NCBI GenBank assembly: GCA_036897485.1
Contig: JAYMTF010001287.1
Span: forward strand, 1 to 24,571
DNA length: 24,571 nt
From: Pelargonium nanum
Lineage: Eukaryota; Streptophyta; Magnoliopsida; Geraniales; Geraniaceae
Direction of reading: 5' to 3'
Within the stretch, counting starts at the first letter, position 1. Every line of letters starts with the position of its first letter. Both the position numbers and the translations under genes were made by a program. The notes below the pieces were generated by a model, which was given only the letters and a program-made list of their open reading frames with translations, did not search any database and had not been told where the DNA came from. Positions 1-8,966 of the stretch are shown here, piece by piece.

Positions 1-2
1 CA

Positions 3-116
3 TCAATGAGCTTATCATTTGTGGGAGATGATGATGCCACCATTGTAAGGGAGGCTGGTTCATACACTGCTGCTACTGAAATTTTCTCGCAATTGAAAAT
101 CGACGATGCAAGATAG
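3..116 (+). CDS. C-terminal end of an unrecognised gene (partial)
   Basis: An open frame enters from the left edge and ends at TAG 114-116, giving 37 residues. It has an acidic GDDDA segment near its start and ends SQLKIDDAR. The composition (Asp, Ala, Ile and Leu rich, no low complexity) looks like real coding sequence, and the DNA turns AT-rich and non-coding straight after the stop, as in a 3' UTR. An ATG at position 6 is in frame, but the fragment looks like a terminal exon rather than a complete small gene. I do not recognise the family. Coding status is inferred from codon quality only; the upstream exons lie outside the window. Confidence 0.45.
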   Translation, partial: SMSLSFVGDDDATIVREAGSYTAATEIFSQLKIDDAR

Positions 117-2323
117 TCTGAGGTACTATTTATTTCCAAGTTCAGCTTTATTTAGCCTATGCATGCTGTGTTGGGATTGTGCAGATTATCTTTTTATGAA
201 TTTTTCTTTGCCCCTCGGTTTCTTAGAATCGCTCTCTGTGGAATGTAGACTGAAAAAACTATTTTTATGGAATAGATTCCTAGTTTAATCACATTTGCAT
301 CTCTAAGTATGGGCTTGCATTTCCCAAATTGCAACATGGACTACACTTGTTGACTCAGAAAACTAACCTAATAATTTGATGTGTGATCAAACAGTAGTGA
401 CAAAGAAACTATAACATGCTTATTCATGTAATGGTATTCTTTGTTCTGCTTTCATTTCTTTATAGAAATAGAACTGTTGTTTATTTATTGGCATGTTGAT
501 TCTTATTTTATCATGCAAAACTGCTATGAAAAATTGACAACACGTATGAAGAAGCATTAGGGATGATACACAATTTATCGGACTTCTAGAGCCCGCCATG
601 TCACCCATGGCAGGTCCCACAAAGAAACCGAAACAAAGTAGTAAAGGAGCTTAGCTTGCACACAATTGTGGAGTACCTCGAACACCTCCATGACCATGGC
701 TTAACAGCCCATTCATTTCAGCTCACATCTTAGATTTGACGTAAGTAGGAGTCTTTACCGATCACAATTGAAGAGATTCTCTTGTAAATACTTCTCTTAA
801 GGTTTGTTGTTTATACATACCCCAACTCCTACTAGTTACATACGATACGTCTGATACCCGCTCTTGAGGCTTACTCTCACACCAGAGATAAATTTTAGTT
901 TAACGCATCATCCTCTCACTTGCATCGTTTAACCTTCTATTTTGTCCCCTCGAAAAAATTAGATAGATAATATATTTCACCTCTATTTGCATATCTTGTT
1001 TAATCATTTAGACTAGAAAACCCTAGCTAGGCTAGGACATAAATATTTGGAATGCTTCTTTAAGCTTCCAATGACCATCTATCTAGGATTGAAGCATCGG
1101 AAATATTCTTAGATTTCTTTTTAGTTGGTCAAAAATCAATGATCTAAGATTTTTTTTTTTTTTAGTATTTCTTTTTGTAATGTAACCAATATTCTTAGAA
1201 TATATTGAAAAAGAAGCAAAAAGGACCAATACTTTGAAAATAAGTAGCAAGAATATGAGACCTCCAGTTGGATTGGAACTTGGAATCAATAACAATGTCC
1301 ATAGATTGTGTCTGATGCAGCTCTTCAGCTACCAATCAGGCAATCTTGGACTACCACCATATCATTTCAAAATTATAAATAAATACATAAATCACTGATA
1401 ACAAAGAAGAAGAAGAAGAAAAACTTTCCAAATTGCTAGGTACCCCCCATTTTGCCAAGTCAATCACAAAAGGGACATGTGTATCTTTGTCTTGTACCTT
1501 TACAAACCCATAGAAAAGATAAGAAAACCAGTTAAAAGAAAGTTTGGAAACTAAGATTTCATTTGAAATTCTGAATTTGAGTTAAATTTAGTGTTTGAAT
1601 GAGTCAAGATTTATATATGTGTTGGACTGAAATCTAGTAGACTCAAAATAGAGTAATGTTATAGATCTCAAATACTGTACAAAATTATGTGACGGTACAC
1701 ACCAATTATATCACTAATGACTTAATTGAATAAATTGGGTGCCTTGTGCCAAAATTTATGAGAATGTGGCGGTATCATATATGTCGTGTTGTTATTCGTT
1801 AAAACTTAATTTTTCACTATAAAAATATAAATATCTACCATGTAGATTACCACACCACTTAAAAAATTTGTACACAATTTGATACGTTTATTGTTTTCTA
1901 CTCAAAATATCTCTAGATCAAGAAAATTCAATTGACGTCTAATATGATACTTGAAATTCATACCCAAAATCAACAAAAAAAAGAACTTACATAATAAACT
2001 ATATTTAATGGTAGTAGTAACAAGTAACAACGACTTAATGAGATTAACTGATAACAACAATCAAATCATTTCTCAACTAACGTTGTGATTGTAACATAAT
2101 TATCCGACGAGACCTTCCTACGACTCATATATTGACACATCTATTTACAGTCTAGCTAACTAGAGACCATTACACCACATATGATCTCTAACTTTTGTTT
2201 GTAATTTTTGGATGACATGAGTCCAAATCAACATCATATTTGATTCAAGATACAAAAATGGAGTTGATGAAAGTATACATGAGAATTGACAAGAGATATA
2301 CATATGATCACACTTCACTATAG
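117..2323. other. Intergenic region with no supported gene
   Basis: The first few hundred bases are probably the 3' UTR and terminator of the gene ending at 116. The rest is AT-rich with stops in all frames. Short open frames at 420-620 and 1083-1295 (both minus) look random. There is a T run near 1150-1162. A repeat-like segment at about 1652-1885 is described separately. The segment nearest 2324 should hold the 3' UTR of the minus-strand peptide gene. Confidence 0.6.
1652..1885. repeat. MITE-like element with imperfect inverted ends
   Basis: A segment beginning near CAAATACTGTACAAAATT (about 1669-1686) recurs in inverted orientation at about 1861-1882, read on the minus strand as CAAATTGTGTACAAATTT. 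A third related copy in direct orientation lies at about 1745-1777 (GTGCCAAAATTT, then ATGTGGCGGTATCA). Short related ends facing each other around AT-rich filler, with no coding capacity, suit a non-autonomous DNA element. No clear target-site duplication was found, so the boundaries are approximate and the superfamily is unassigned. Confidence 0.35.
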
Positions 2324-2605
2324 CTAATGCCCAGAGCCTTTCCTGCTAGGTCCACTTGCTGCCATCTTGAACACTTGATCCTCCACTAACACCATTCCTT
2401 GATTCAAGCCCTTGAGATCATCTTTTCTTGCAGAACCATGATCATGTTCCTGATAATCTGATCTTGATATTACCGAATCGTCCCTCGCCTCAGCTTGATG
2501 ATGATGATGATGATCTTGGAGAGCTCTGCAATGAACCAGAGCTATTCTAAAATGGGCAGAGACTATCATCATGAAAATGACACAGCACAATGAGTAGTGT
2601 CTCAT
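2324..2605 (-). CDS. PIP/PIPL-type secreted signalling peptide precursor
   Basis: A 93-residue single-exon precursor. Residues 1-27 form a hydrophobic signal peptide (CCVIFMMIVSA core), followed by a variable region with a five-His run at 32-36, encoded by a gat/atg microsatellite, and many Asp and Glu residues. The last ten residues, 84-93, are SGPSRKGSGH. This matches the conserved C-terminal motif of PAMP-induced secreted peptides and PIP-like proteins (SGPSxxGxGH), which in Arabidopsis are released to the apoplast and perceived by the receptor kinase RLK7. Length, position of the motif right at the stop codon and the weakly conserved middle all fit that family. The start is the first ATG, 65 bases from a minus-strand TATA box. 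That the mature peptide acts in immunity or root development is inferred from the family. CEP and IDA precursors are the alternatives, but neither fits the C-terminus as well. Confidence 0.85.
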   Translation of the reverse strand: MRHYSLCCVIFMMIVSAHFRIALVHCRALQDHHHHHQAEARDDSVISRSDYQEHDHGSARKDDLKGLNQGMVLVEDQVFKMAASGPSRKGSGH

Positions 2606-2669
2606 TGAAGAAATCGTAGTGTGTGTTTGGGTTTTGGTTTTAGGTTTTAACCAACCAAAGCAGGGCTTA

Positions 2670-2677
2670 TTTTTATA
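2670..2677 (-). promoter_or_regulatory. TATA box of the PIPL-like gene
   Basis: TATAAAAA on the minus strand lies 65 bases upstream of the ATG at 2605, which leaves room for a 5' leader of about 30-35 bases. It supports this ATG as the start of a short single-exon transcript. Confidence 0.55.
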
Positions 2678-2699
2678 TTATATGGAGTCTAATAAGTAG

Positions 2700-4343
2700 T
2701 AACTGATCTTTAGAAATATTCCTTCCAAGAGAAAAAAGGATGGTGGAGCTGAAAAGATTGGTTGAGAATCACCCAAATTCATAAGCTACCAGCCTTTGTG
2801 TTTAGGTGGCACAAAAGGGTGGTGTAGACTGTAGATTTAGTTGTTTTCATTTTTTTGACTGTGACTTTCTGTCTTTGGTGCATATATTATGTAGCTAAGT
2901 GTTGAAATTGTATTTTTTGTGTTTCCTTTTCAAGTTTACTTTCACATTTGGGATTCTCTTATTCTCATGACTCTCCACTCACCAATGAAATTAAACAGAT
3001 GGAAGGTTAATCTTAGTTGAGAAAACAGTATATGTTCCAATTATTTATGAGTAAGTTGAGCACCTCATAAATTCATTAATATTATACTCATTCCGATGAA
3101 TTTGTCGTTTGGATTAATTTCTTTTGTGTTTTGACTGAAACTCTCTAACTGCTTCAATGATTTTGTAGACGCGGAGCGCCCACCATATTCTCTCTTCTTC
3201 TTTATTTGTCTTCACTGACACTTATCCGTCTCAATGAACTTGCAGGCACGGAGCTATTGATATGAACCACTCGCCTTATAACTCCAAACGGGAAGGAATA
3301 AAATACAGTCTATATTTCAAAGAACAAAAATAGGTAAATGTTTGCCTAAAGGAGCCTAAACCCAATTATTTATTATATAGATGGCCCATGCTTGTCTATA
3401 ATTTGTAGTACTTGTAGGTGTGTAATGCCCTCATTTTCTTGCTTTTCATATTTTAAACAATTAAGAAAATAAAGCAAGTTGCTACCAAAAGAAAATTTTG
3501 AATGGTGCCAGAAGTGAACAAGCCTTGAACTCACATGTCAGGCTCAAAAAGATCCCAACAAGGCAATAACTGTAGATATCATATTTGTTTTAGGAAATAA
3601 AGAGACCATATGTTTTGGAATCTCCTTGTCTTTGGCAAATAAAGAATATAACAGTAGAATTATTCTAGATTTGTGTTTGGTTTGATGCAATTTGGATCAT
3701 ATACTAGAGATTATAAATCACTTCTGTCTCCACACCATACATTTTGGAGACCTTGCATTTGCTCAATCTTAATTTGTGGAGTTGGTGACTCAAAATTCAT
3801 TTGAAAATAATAATAATATGTACTAATAATGTGATTATTTGAGGCATAAACATAAATCCGATAACAATATTGATGATGCATTGCACGATTATGTTAATGA
3901 TGAGGTTACACTTAAACTTACATTTCTTGTACACAAAAAGAGGTAAAATTAGCTACTTTCTCTTCAATTTTATAGTTGTTTTTATCCAAACATATGACAC
4001 TACAGCATATTAAAGATTTGACTTCGGTTCAAAACTGCAACTTAAAGACTCAGAACCGCAATTCGTACCTTTAACTACGGTAGCCCAAACCGCGGTTAAA
4101 TAATGATTACACAAAGCTCAATTTTTTTCTAAATAACTCTTTACAATTTTCAAATAGCATTACCAAATAAGACATAAATCAAACATACATTTAAATTTGG
4201 TTTTAAATATAGAACTTTTCAATTTTTATGACATAATCATATGCAAAACTCAATTCACCCATACAAATAAGGTCATTAATATTATTAAAATTATGAAATA
4301 TTTATATATAAATTAATAGACTCCTAAACATAACATCAATTAT
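2700..4343. other. Intergenic region between the PIPL and UGT genes
   Basis: The PIPL promoter occupies the left part, with a TTGAC (W-box core) on the plus strand near 2855. The remainder is AT-rich. It holds a short tandem repeat (3093-3258, separate entry) and a segment near 3998-4100 that starts CACTACAG and contains AACCGCGGTT. That segment recalls the ends of CACTA elements, but no opposite end is visible. No gene was found. Confidence 0.5.
3093..3258. repeat. Diverged tandem repeat, about 77-bp unit
   Basis: Three successive units can be aligned by eye, beginning near 3093 (GATGAATTTGTCG), 3152 (CTTCAATGATTTTGTAGACG) and 3229 (TCTCAATGAACTTGCAGGC). The first and last are partial. Each has the order TCAATGAA, then a GGCGCGGAGC-like stretch, then TTATTTGTCTT and an ACTGA motif. 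A further copy of the same unit lies inside the UGT intron at 4937-5015, so this is a dispersed repeat family and not a local expansion only. Confidence 0.5.
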
Positions 4344-4598
4344 TCAAATTAAATTAGCCTTAGCAATTTCAGTGATAAACTGATCAAGATTCTTATCAGA
4401 AGAGCCACCATCTTCCACAGCTTTCTTGGCAGCTTCCTTCCACTCCATAGCCTTTTTCTTGAACTCCGTTGACTTTGGGCCATCGGTCAACTCCCTGAAA
4501 CACCTCTCCACATCTTGGGAGCTGACAGCACCATCTTCTCCACATTTCAGGCTGACACCAGTGTTGAAGACATCAACAAAGAGCTTGGCATTGGTTGG

Positions 4599-4730
4599 CT
4601 GGTCGGAAAACTTGGGGAAGGTGATGACCGGAACTCCGGCGACCACCGTCTCGAGGGCGGAGTTCCAGCCGCAGTGGGTCAAGAAGCAAGCCACGGCCTT
4701 GTGTTTCAGCACTTTCTCTTGTGGACACCA
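4599..4730 (-). other. PSPG box of the UGT
   Basis: Forty-four residues from WCPQEKV through THCGWNS to FSDQ form the plant secondary product glycosyltransferase signature, which binds the UDP-sugar. The invariant Trp1, His19, Gly21, Trp22, Asn23, Ser24 and the terminal Asp-Gln pair are all present, so this part of the gene has not decayed. It lies wholly in exon 2, downstream of the frame break. Confidence 0.9.
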
Positions 4731-4804
4731 TGTCACCACCAAACCTTTGTCCTTGGTCTCTTCCAAGAACTCCCGGGACAGCTCTCCACTTTGCTCCTCC
4801 GAAC

Positions 4805-5525
4805 CTGTTAAGTCGGAGAATATGTATATGGGGAATGTCAAGATTCAGTGTAATTACAGGAAGAGAGAAAAAATCTCAGTCATGGTCTATTGGCTGAAAT
4901 GAGTGATGTTGCATCATCGATTAAATCTCATACCCGCCTCAATGAATTTATAGGCGCAGAACGTCCCGCATTGATCTATTTTATTTGTCTTTTAACTGAG
5001 AGTCTCAGTTAATTTATAATGACATAGATGCCTAATACTCTTATAAAAATATATATTTCGAAAAATATGTACATGTTCTTCAAAAAAAGAAACATGTACT
5101 TGTTTCGTCTCATTCATTTTGGAGGCCTAGTGAAAAAAGTTATGATTTCATTTTTGAATCGAGTTTTTCTGAAGGCAGCTATTGCTAGCATCGACAGCGT
5201 ATTCGACAATATTTTTGTTCACTTACCCTGTTTCTTGTTAATACATCTACTAAACAATTGAGATCTCTTTAATTAGAGTTTCTAAACAGCACATTTTGCA
5301 CGTACTAATTTACGACTATGTGACACATTGTATATGTACAAGTAAATACTAGACAAAAAGTGTAAGTGTGACAAGCTCAATTTTAAGAGAAACTACAGTG
5401 TGCAAGTAGTTTAGCATAAATGTAATATCAAGATTTTCTAACATTATTGTTGATATGTGATATACGTGCACTTAATGTAAACAATATTATATGAATTTAA
5501 CATATCAACCAATTGTTTTACTCAC
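4805..5525 (-). other. Intron of the UGT gene
   Basis: A 721-base phase-1 intron. The donor is GAAG/GTGAGTAA and the acceptor CTTAACAG/GTTCGG, both close to consensus. Splicing joins ADEG to SEEQSG, restoring the region just upstream of the PSPG box, and both neighbouring exons align well with UGT84B proteins. The intron is AT-rich and includes one copy (4937-5015) of the repeat also found at 3093-3258. Short open frames inside it (for example 5028-5261 plus) are not genes. Confidence 0.85.
4937..5015. repeat. Copy of the 77-bp repeat inside the UGT intron
   Basis: The segment CCTCAATGAATTTATAGGCG followed by CAGAACGTCCCGC and TTTATTTGTCTTTTAACTGA matches, with substitutions, the tandem units at 3093-3258 and has the same orientation. 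Its presence in the intron suggests insertion of a dispersed repeat that may account for part of the intron's length. Confidence 0.45.
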
Positions 5526-5928
5526 CTTCATCAGCCGGCCTCGTGACCCACAGAAACGGCTTGCCGGAGTTCTTAAGCGCCGCCGCAACACTATCCATAT
5601 TCTTTTGGGACAACACAACTATACTCCCAAAAGATATGTAAATCACCGAACAATCCTCTTTCCGGTCAAGCCAATCCATGCACCTATCCTCAGCGCTCCA
5701 CATATCCACATTCCCGCCAACCCTATCCTCCATCTCCAACAGAAACGGCGACACTAACGGCCCCACCGGCAATATCGGACACCCCCGCGCCGCCATCTCC
5801 GCCACCACCTCCTCCTCCAGCTCCCGGAACGAGCTCCCCAAAACCCACCTCACCTTCTCCAACTTCCCCACAAACTCCCCCACCAGCTTCTTGAAATGCG
5901 GCGGGGCCCACGGCCGAATAAACGACGG

Positions 5929-5959
5929 TGTGGTCCCCACGGTTGGCTAAACGGAAAGG
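5929..5959 (-). other. Apparent 31-bp insertion breaking the UGT frame
   Basis: On the minus strand the codons for RDI(P) end at 5960 and those for PSFIRP begin at 5928. The 31 bases between have no counterpart in UGT84B proteins as I recall them, in which RD(L/I)P is followed directly by SF. They shift the frame by one and contain no GT-AG pair that could be spliced out. The length argues against a base-calling slip. The exact endpoints may slide a few bases, and no clear target-site duplication was seen. Confidence 0.6.
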
Positions 5960-6554
5960 TATGTCCCTCGCCGCCATCTCCGGCAGCCCCGGGAGCGCCA
6001 CCGCCTCGCTCGGGTCGTCGAGGGAGGGGAAGAAATGAGGGTTCTTGAAGAAATGGTAGTAAATGGCGTAGAGGGCGGAGGCTTGGATCCAGATCACCGC
6101 CACCGGGAGGCCGTGGCCGGCGGCGACGTCCACCGCCCACGGGGTGAAGGGGTTGATGATGACGCCGGAGAATTTTTTTCCGGCGCCGGAGAGATTTTCG
6201 ATGAGGGTTGAGAGGTTCTTGGGGCCGTTTGTGTCTAGGGCTTTGAGAAACTCGTCGGTTTTTCCGTGGCGGGCGAAGTCGATGCTGAGGCCGTCGGAGA
6301 AGAACTGGAAGTTGATCGGGGAGGCGGCGCCGGAGCTGAGCATGCGGTGGCGAGCCACGTCGGTGGTGGCTAATGTGACGGAAATGCCCTTGGAGACTAG
6401 GCGCTTGGCTAGCCGGAGCATAGGGTTCATGTGACCTTGAAGAGCAAGTGTCACCATTAGGACATGTGTTTTTGGTTGGGCCACCATTTTTTTTTACTTG
6501 GAAATGAGATTGGTGTATAATATTTTTGGGTGAAATTTGATCTTGAGTAAAATA

Positions 6555-6562
6555 TATTTATA
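6555..6562 (-). promoter_or_regulatory. TATA box of the UGT gene
   Basis: TATAAATA on the minus strand lies about 70 bases upstream of the ATG at 6487, a normal plant spacing with a leader of about 40 bases. The promoter core therefore still looks intact although the coding frame is broken. Confidence 0.45.
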
Positions 6563-6644
6563 TATGAATTTGAAGAGTATTATATGGTTCATTGCAATGC
6601 TACTAAGTGTATTAGATGCATAGAATTGTTATTTTACATATGTT

Positions 6645-7175
6645 GGGTTTAAATTTATTCTTAATTTGTGTTGTTCATGAATCTTAGTTTTAGTAAAAAT
6701 ATCATGTGAATTATGATATGTGATCATTGGAGGGATTGTATGTTCAACATTTTTCAAGTAAATAGAACCACATTTGATTTTATTTCCATTTATTATATGT
6801 TTTTTTTATCAAATATTATATGTTATTTTTTATTCTTAATAATATTCATGAATGAATCTTAACTTTGGTACAATTTCATGAATACTTATATGATCATTTG
6901 AATGTATGTATTTTCAACATTATTTAGTAAGTTCATAGCATTTTGTTGTCCACAACTTAAATTTTTATTCCTATTCTGTATGATTCATAGAACTTGTTTT
7001 TAGTAAAATATCAAAGATATGGCTGACCATATGATATTAATCAAGGATATGCATTTAAATGCAAGTGTATAGGCTTTTGTTGTCCATTACTTATTTTGGT
7101 AAAGTTATTCATTTTTAATTCTCAATTTGTATTTTGCATGAATATATACTAGTTTTAGTCAAAAATCAAGAATTA
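6645..7175. repeat. Diverged tandem array upstream of the UGT gene
   Basis: Four units begin near 6651, 6823, 6957 and 7106, giving spacings of roughly 130-170 bases. Each starts with an ATTTTTATTCTTAAT-like stretch, followed by (T)TCATGAAT or a close variant, then CTTAGTTTTAGTAAAA or a variant. Most then carry a TATGATCAT-like segment, a (T)TCAACAT or CAAGT stretch and TTTTGTTGTCCA. The copies are well diverged, so the array is old. It lies in the 5' flank of the UGT gene and codes for nothing. Confidence 0.45.
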
Positions 7176-8220
7176 GGTGGATTTAAGTCGAAAATTTTAT
7201 GCTAGTATATGAGATAATGATTGCGTACAAAAATTTATTATTGTATCTAATCTGATAATTTTGACAATAATTTTTTATTGGGTCCATACGTGGGATCCAT
7301 AGCTAGAGTGGGACAATCTTGGGCCTCATCACCAAAAGAGTTAGATTTGGGCCCACTATCCAAACCAGCCCGAGATAGTTAATTACGTAATAATTAAGTG
7401 AGTGATAAAAAGACAAAGATTCCATTTGCATCTTAAAATCATAATGTTTGCAAGTACATGTTGGGACGACATATTGACACCTGAAGAACAAAAGCAAAAA
7501 AAAACAGCTCGGGTTCTGTTGTTGCCAAGGAACATGCTCGATAGAACATATTTTATGGCATATTGAGGAAAAACCACCTCGGTACCTAGCTCGATAAACA
7601 AAGTGGCAACGTACTCATGAAAAATCATCTCCAAATTGTACGCCACATACTGATAAATGAGAAATAATTGTTGTAAAAGTGTGAAATATAAATAGTCATG
7701 CATGAACAATAAAATTGTACGTTCTATATGCTATATTTGAGACTTAGAAAATCGGGCAGCAATCAGTTGTTGACTTAAGCATCATAGAGGATTTAGTATG
7801 GAGAATTCTCGTTATATAGGACATCTATTCTACAACATGCATTGGATAATTGTGTTGTATAATCATACTTTAAAGAACATCAATACCATGTCACGTATCA
7901 ACTGTAAATAACTTGATCGAAACTTGATCGATATCATAATTTTTAATGATCGCCGATAAAATACAAGATAACTTATACTCACAAAAGCTTTCTATTTTTA
8001 TAGCACGTGGTTTCTTCCCTAAAAAAATATTAATAAACAAATTTTGAATAGTCCATGAAAGAGTGAGGACCATGACGCGAGCACATATCCATACTGGACA
8101 AGTAGAATTCAAACATTGATTGTATGGTCTTTGGTCATGGAGATATCATTGAATATACTTGTATATTTTTCCAAGGCAGCCTGAGAAATCCACAATAAAA
8201 TAAAATAGTATAACTTCAAG
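7176..8220. other. Intergenic region with no supported gene
   Basis: AT-rich sequence. The longest open frame (7383-7709 minus, 108 codons) has an unusual Tyr, Phe and Leu rich composition, no recognisable domain and no supporting signals. A small direct repeat of AACTTGATCG lies at about 7910-7930. I see nothing else. Confidence 0.5.
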
Positions 8221-8224
8221 GACT

Positions 8225-8690
8225 GAACCTATCAATTTTTAATAAACGGAATGGACATTCTCATCGGAGCGGATAATATGAATTTAGATTCACGATTATT
8301 TGATAGTTCAACTTAAATTTAATTCAACAATTTTTGAATCACGACGGACTTGTTAAAAATTATAATGTCGAACTGGATTGGATCAGATAAATCCATCAAA
8401 ATTAACATATTTTACATTAACGATTCGAAATTCGATCAAATTTATTGTACAATTTTTTTATCGGACTAGACCAGACAAATTTATTTAAATCAACCCATTT
8501 TACACTAAAATCTGAAATACGATCTAAATCCATCTCGAATCAGATTAAATGATCGGATCAATTGGATAAGACAAATATGTCCAAACCAACGCATTGGATA
8601 GAACAAATTGGCATGAAATCAGCATATTTGACACCAAAATTCAATCCAAACACCTTTTGGGTCGGGTCGGATTTATATTTAGAAATCCGA
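8225..8690 (+). repeat. Degenerate repeat block upstream of the six-motif peptide gene
   Basis: At least three diverged copies of a unit of roughly 80-90 bases follow each other, beginning near 8378, 8463 and 8560. The common order is GGATCAGA or a variant, then AGACAAAT, then ATTTTACA(C/T)TAA, then AAATTCGATC or a variant. The same pattern occurs on the opposite strand at 11866-12095, on the far side of the two peptide genes. There is no coding capacity. The element class is unknown. Confidence 0.45.
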
Positions 8691-8869
8691 ATTGAAATCT
8701 TCAGTTGTCACCTATGGTCTTAACTCTCAACCAAGAAGCTCCCACGCTGGTTCCTACACTGACTTTAAAACAGCAGCCATTGTAGCAACACCTACTGATC
8801 ACGTTTCCAAGAACACAAATTTCCTGGTCAAATTAAACAATTCCTCCACGACGGCCACCATTTTTGTCC

Positions 8870-8877
8870 TATAAATA
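8870..8877 (+). promoter_or_regulatory. TATA box of the six-motif peptide gene, with upstream W-box
   Basis: TATAAATA lies 97 bases before the chosen ATG, followed by a C- and A-rich leader typical of plant 5' UTRs. A reverse-orientation W-box (GGTCAA, 8826-8831), the WRKY factor site common in defence-responsive promoters, sits about 40 bases upstream. Defence control is an inference. Confidence 0.6.
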
Positions 8878-8966
8878 CCTCACCAACCTCTCCATCTTCC
8901 TCATCATCACACAAACAAACTAACAACCAACACTTGCTTCATCACATCTCTGCACATTTTAAAAAA

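Larger units (their letters stand above)
4344..6487 (-). pseudogene. UGT84B-like UDP-glycosyltransferase, frame broken in exon 1
   Basis: Family-1 plant glycosyltransferase. Exon 1 runs 6487-5526 and exon 2 4804-4344, joined by a phase-1 intron (5525-4805) with donor GTGAGT and acceptor AACAG. The N-terminus has the acceptor-side LALQGHMNPML block with catalytic His19, and FTPW near residue 114. Exon 2 carries the complete 44-residue PSPG box (WCPQEKV to FSDQ) ending in Gln, the residue usually linked to UDP-glucose use. The whole is most like UGT84B enzymes, which esterify carboxylic acids such as auxins. The frame is lost around 5959-5929: upstream reads ARDIP in one frame, downstream reads PSFIRPWAPPHF in the next. 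Removing 31 bases would align both with the family without a gap and give about 463 residues, the usual length. As it stands translation ends at 5723 after 254 residues. Exon 1 is strikingly GC-rich compared with its surroundings. The start is the first ATG, 70 bases from a TATA box. Confidence 0.85.

Noticed and set aside
595-613. Palindrome-like GCCATG...CATGGC near 597
   Set aside because: Six-base arms are expected by chance and no feature depends on it.
3998-4100. CACTA-like end (CACTACAG with a following AACCGCGGTT)
   Set aside because: Only one possible end; no matching opposite terminus or three-base target duplication was found in the window.
4426-4902. Plus-strand open frame of 158 codons over the UGT second exon
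   Set aside because: Antisense shadow of the PSPG-box exon, which has clear family homology on the minus strand.
5850-6434. Further open frames on both strands of UGT exon 1
   Set aside because: They arise because exon 1 is GC-rich and short of stops; only the two minus-strand frames match UGT proteins.
7383-7709. Minus-strand open frame of 108 codons
   Set aside because: AT-rich composition, no domain, no promoter elements; overlapped by another equally plausible frame.
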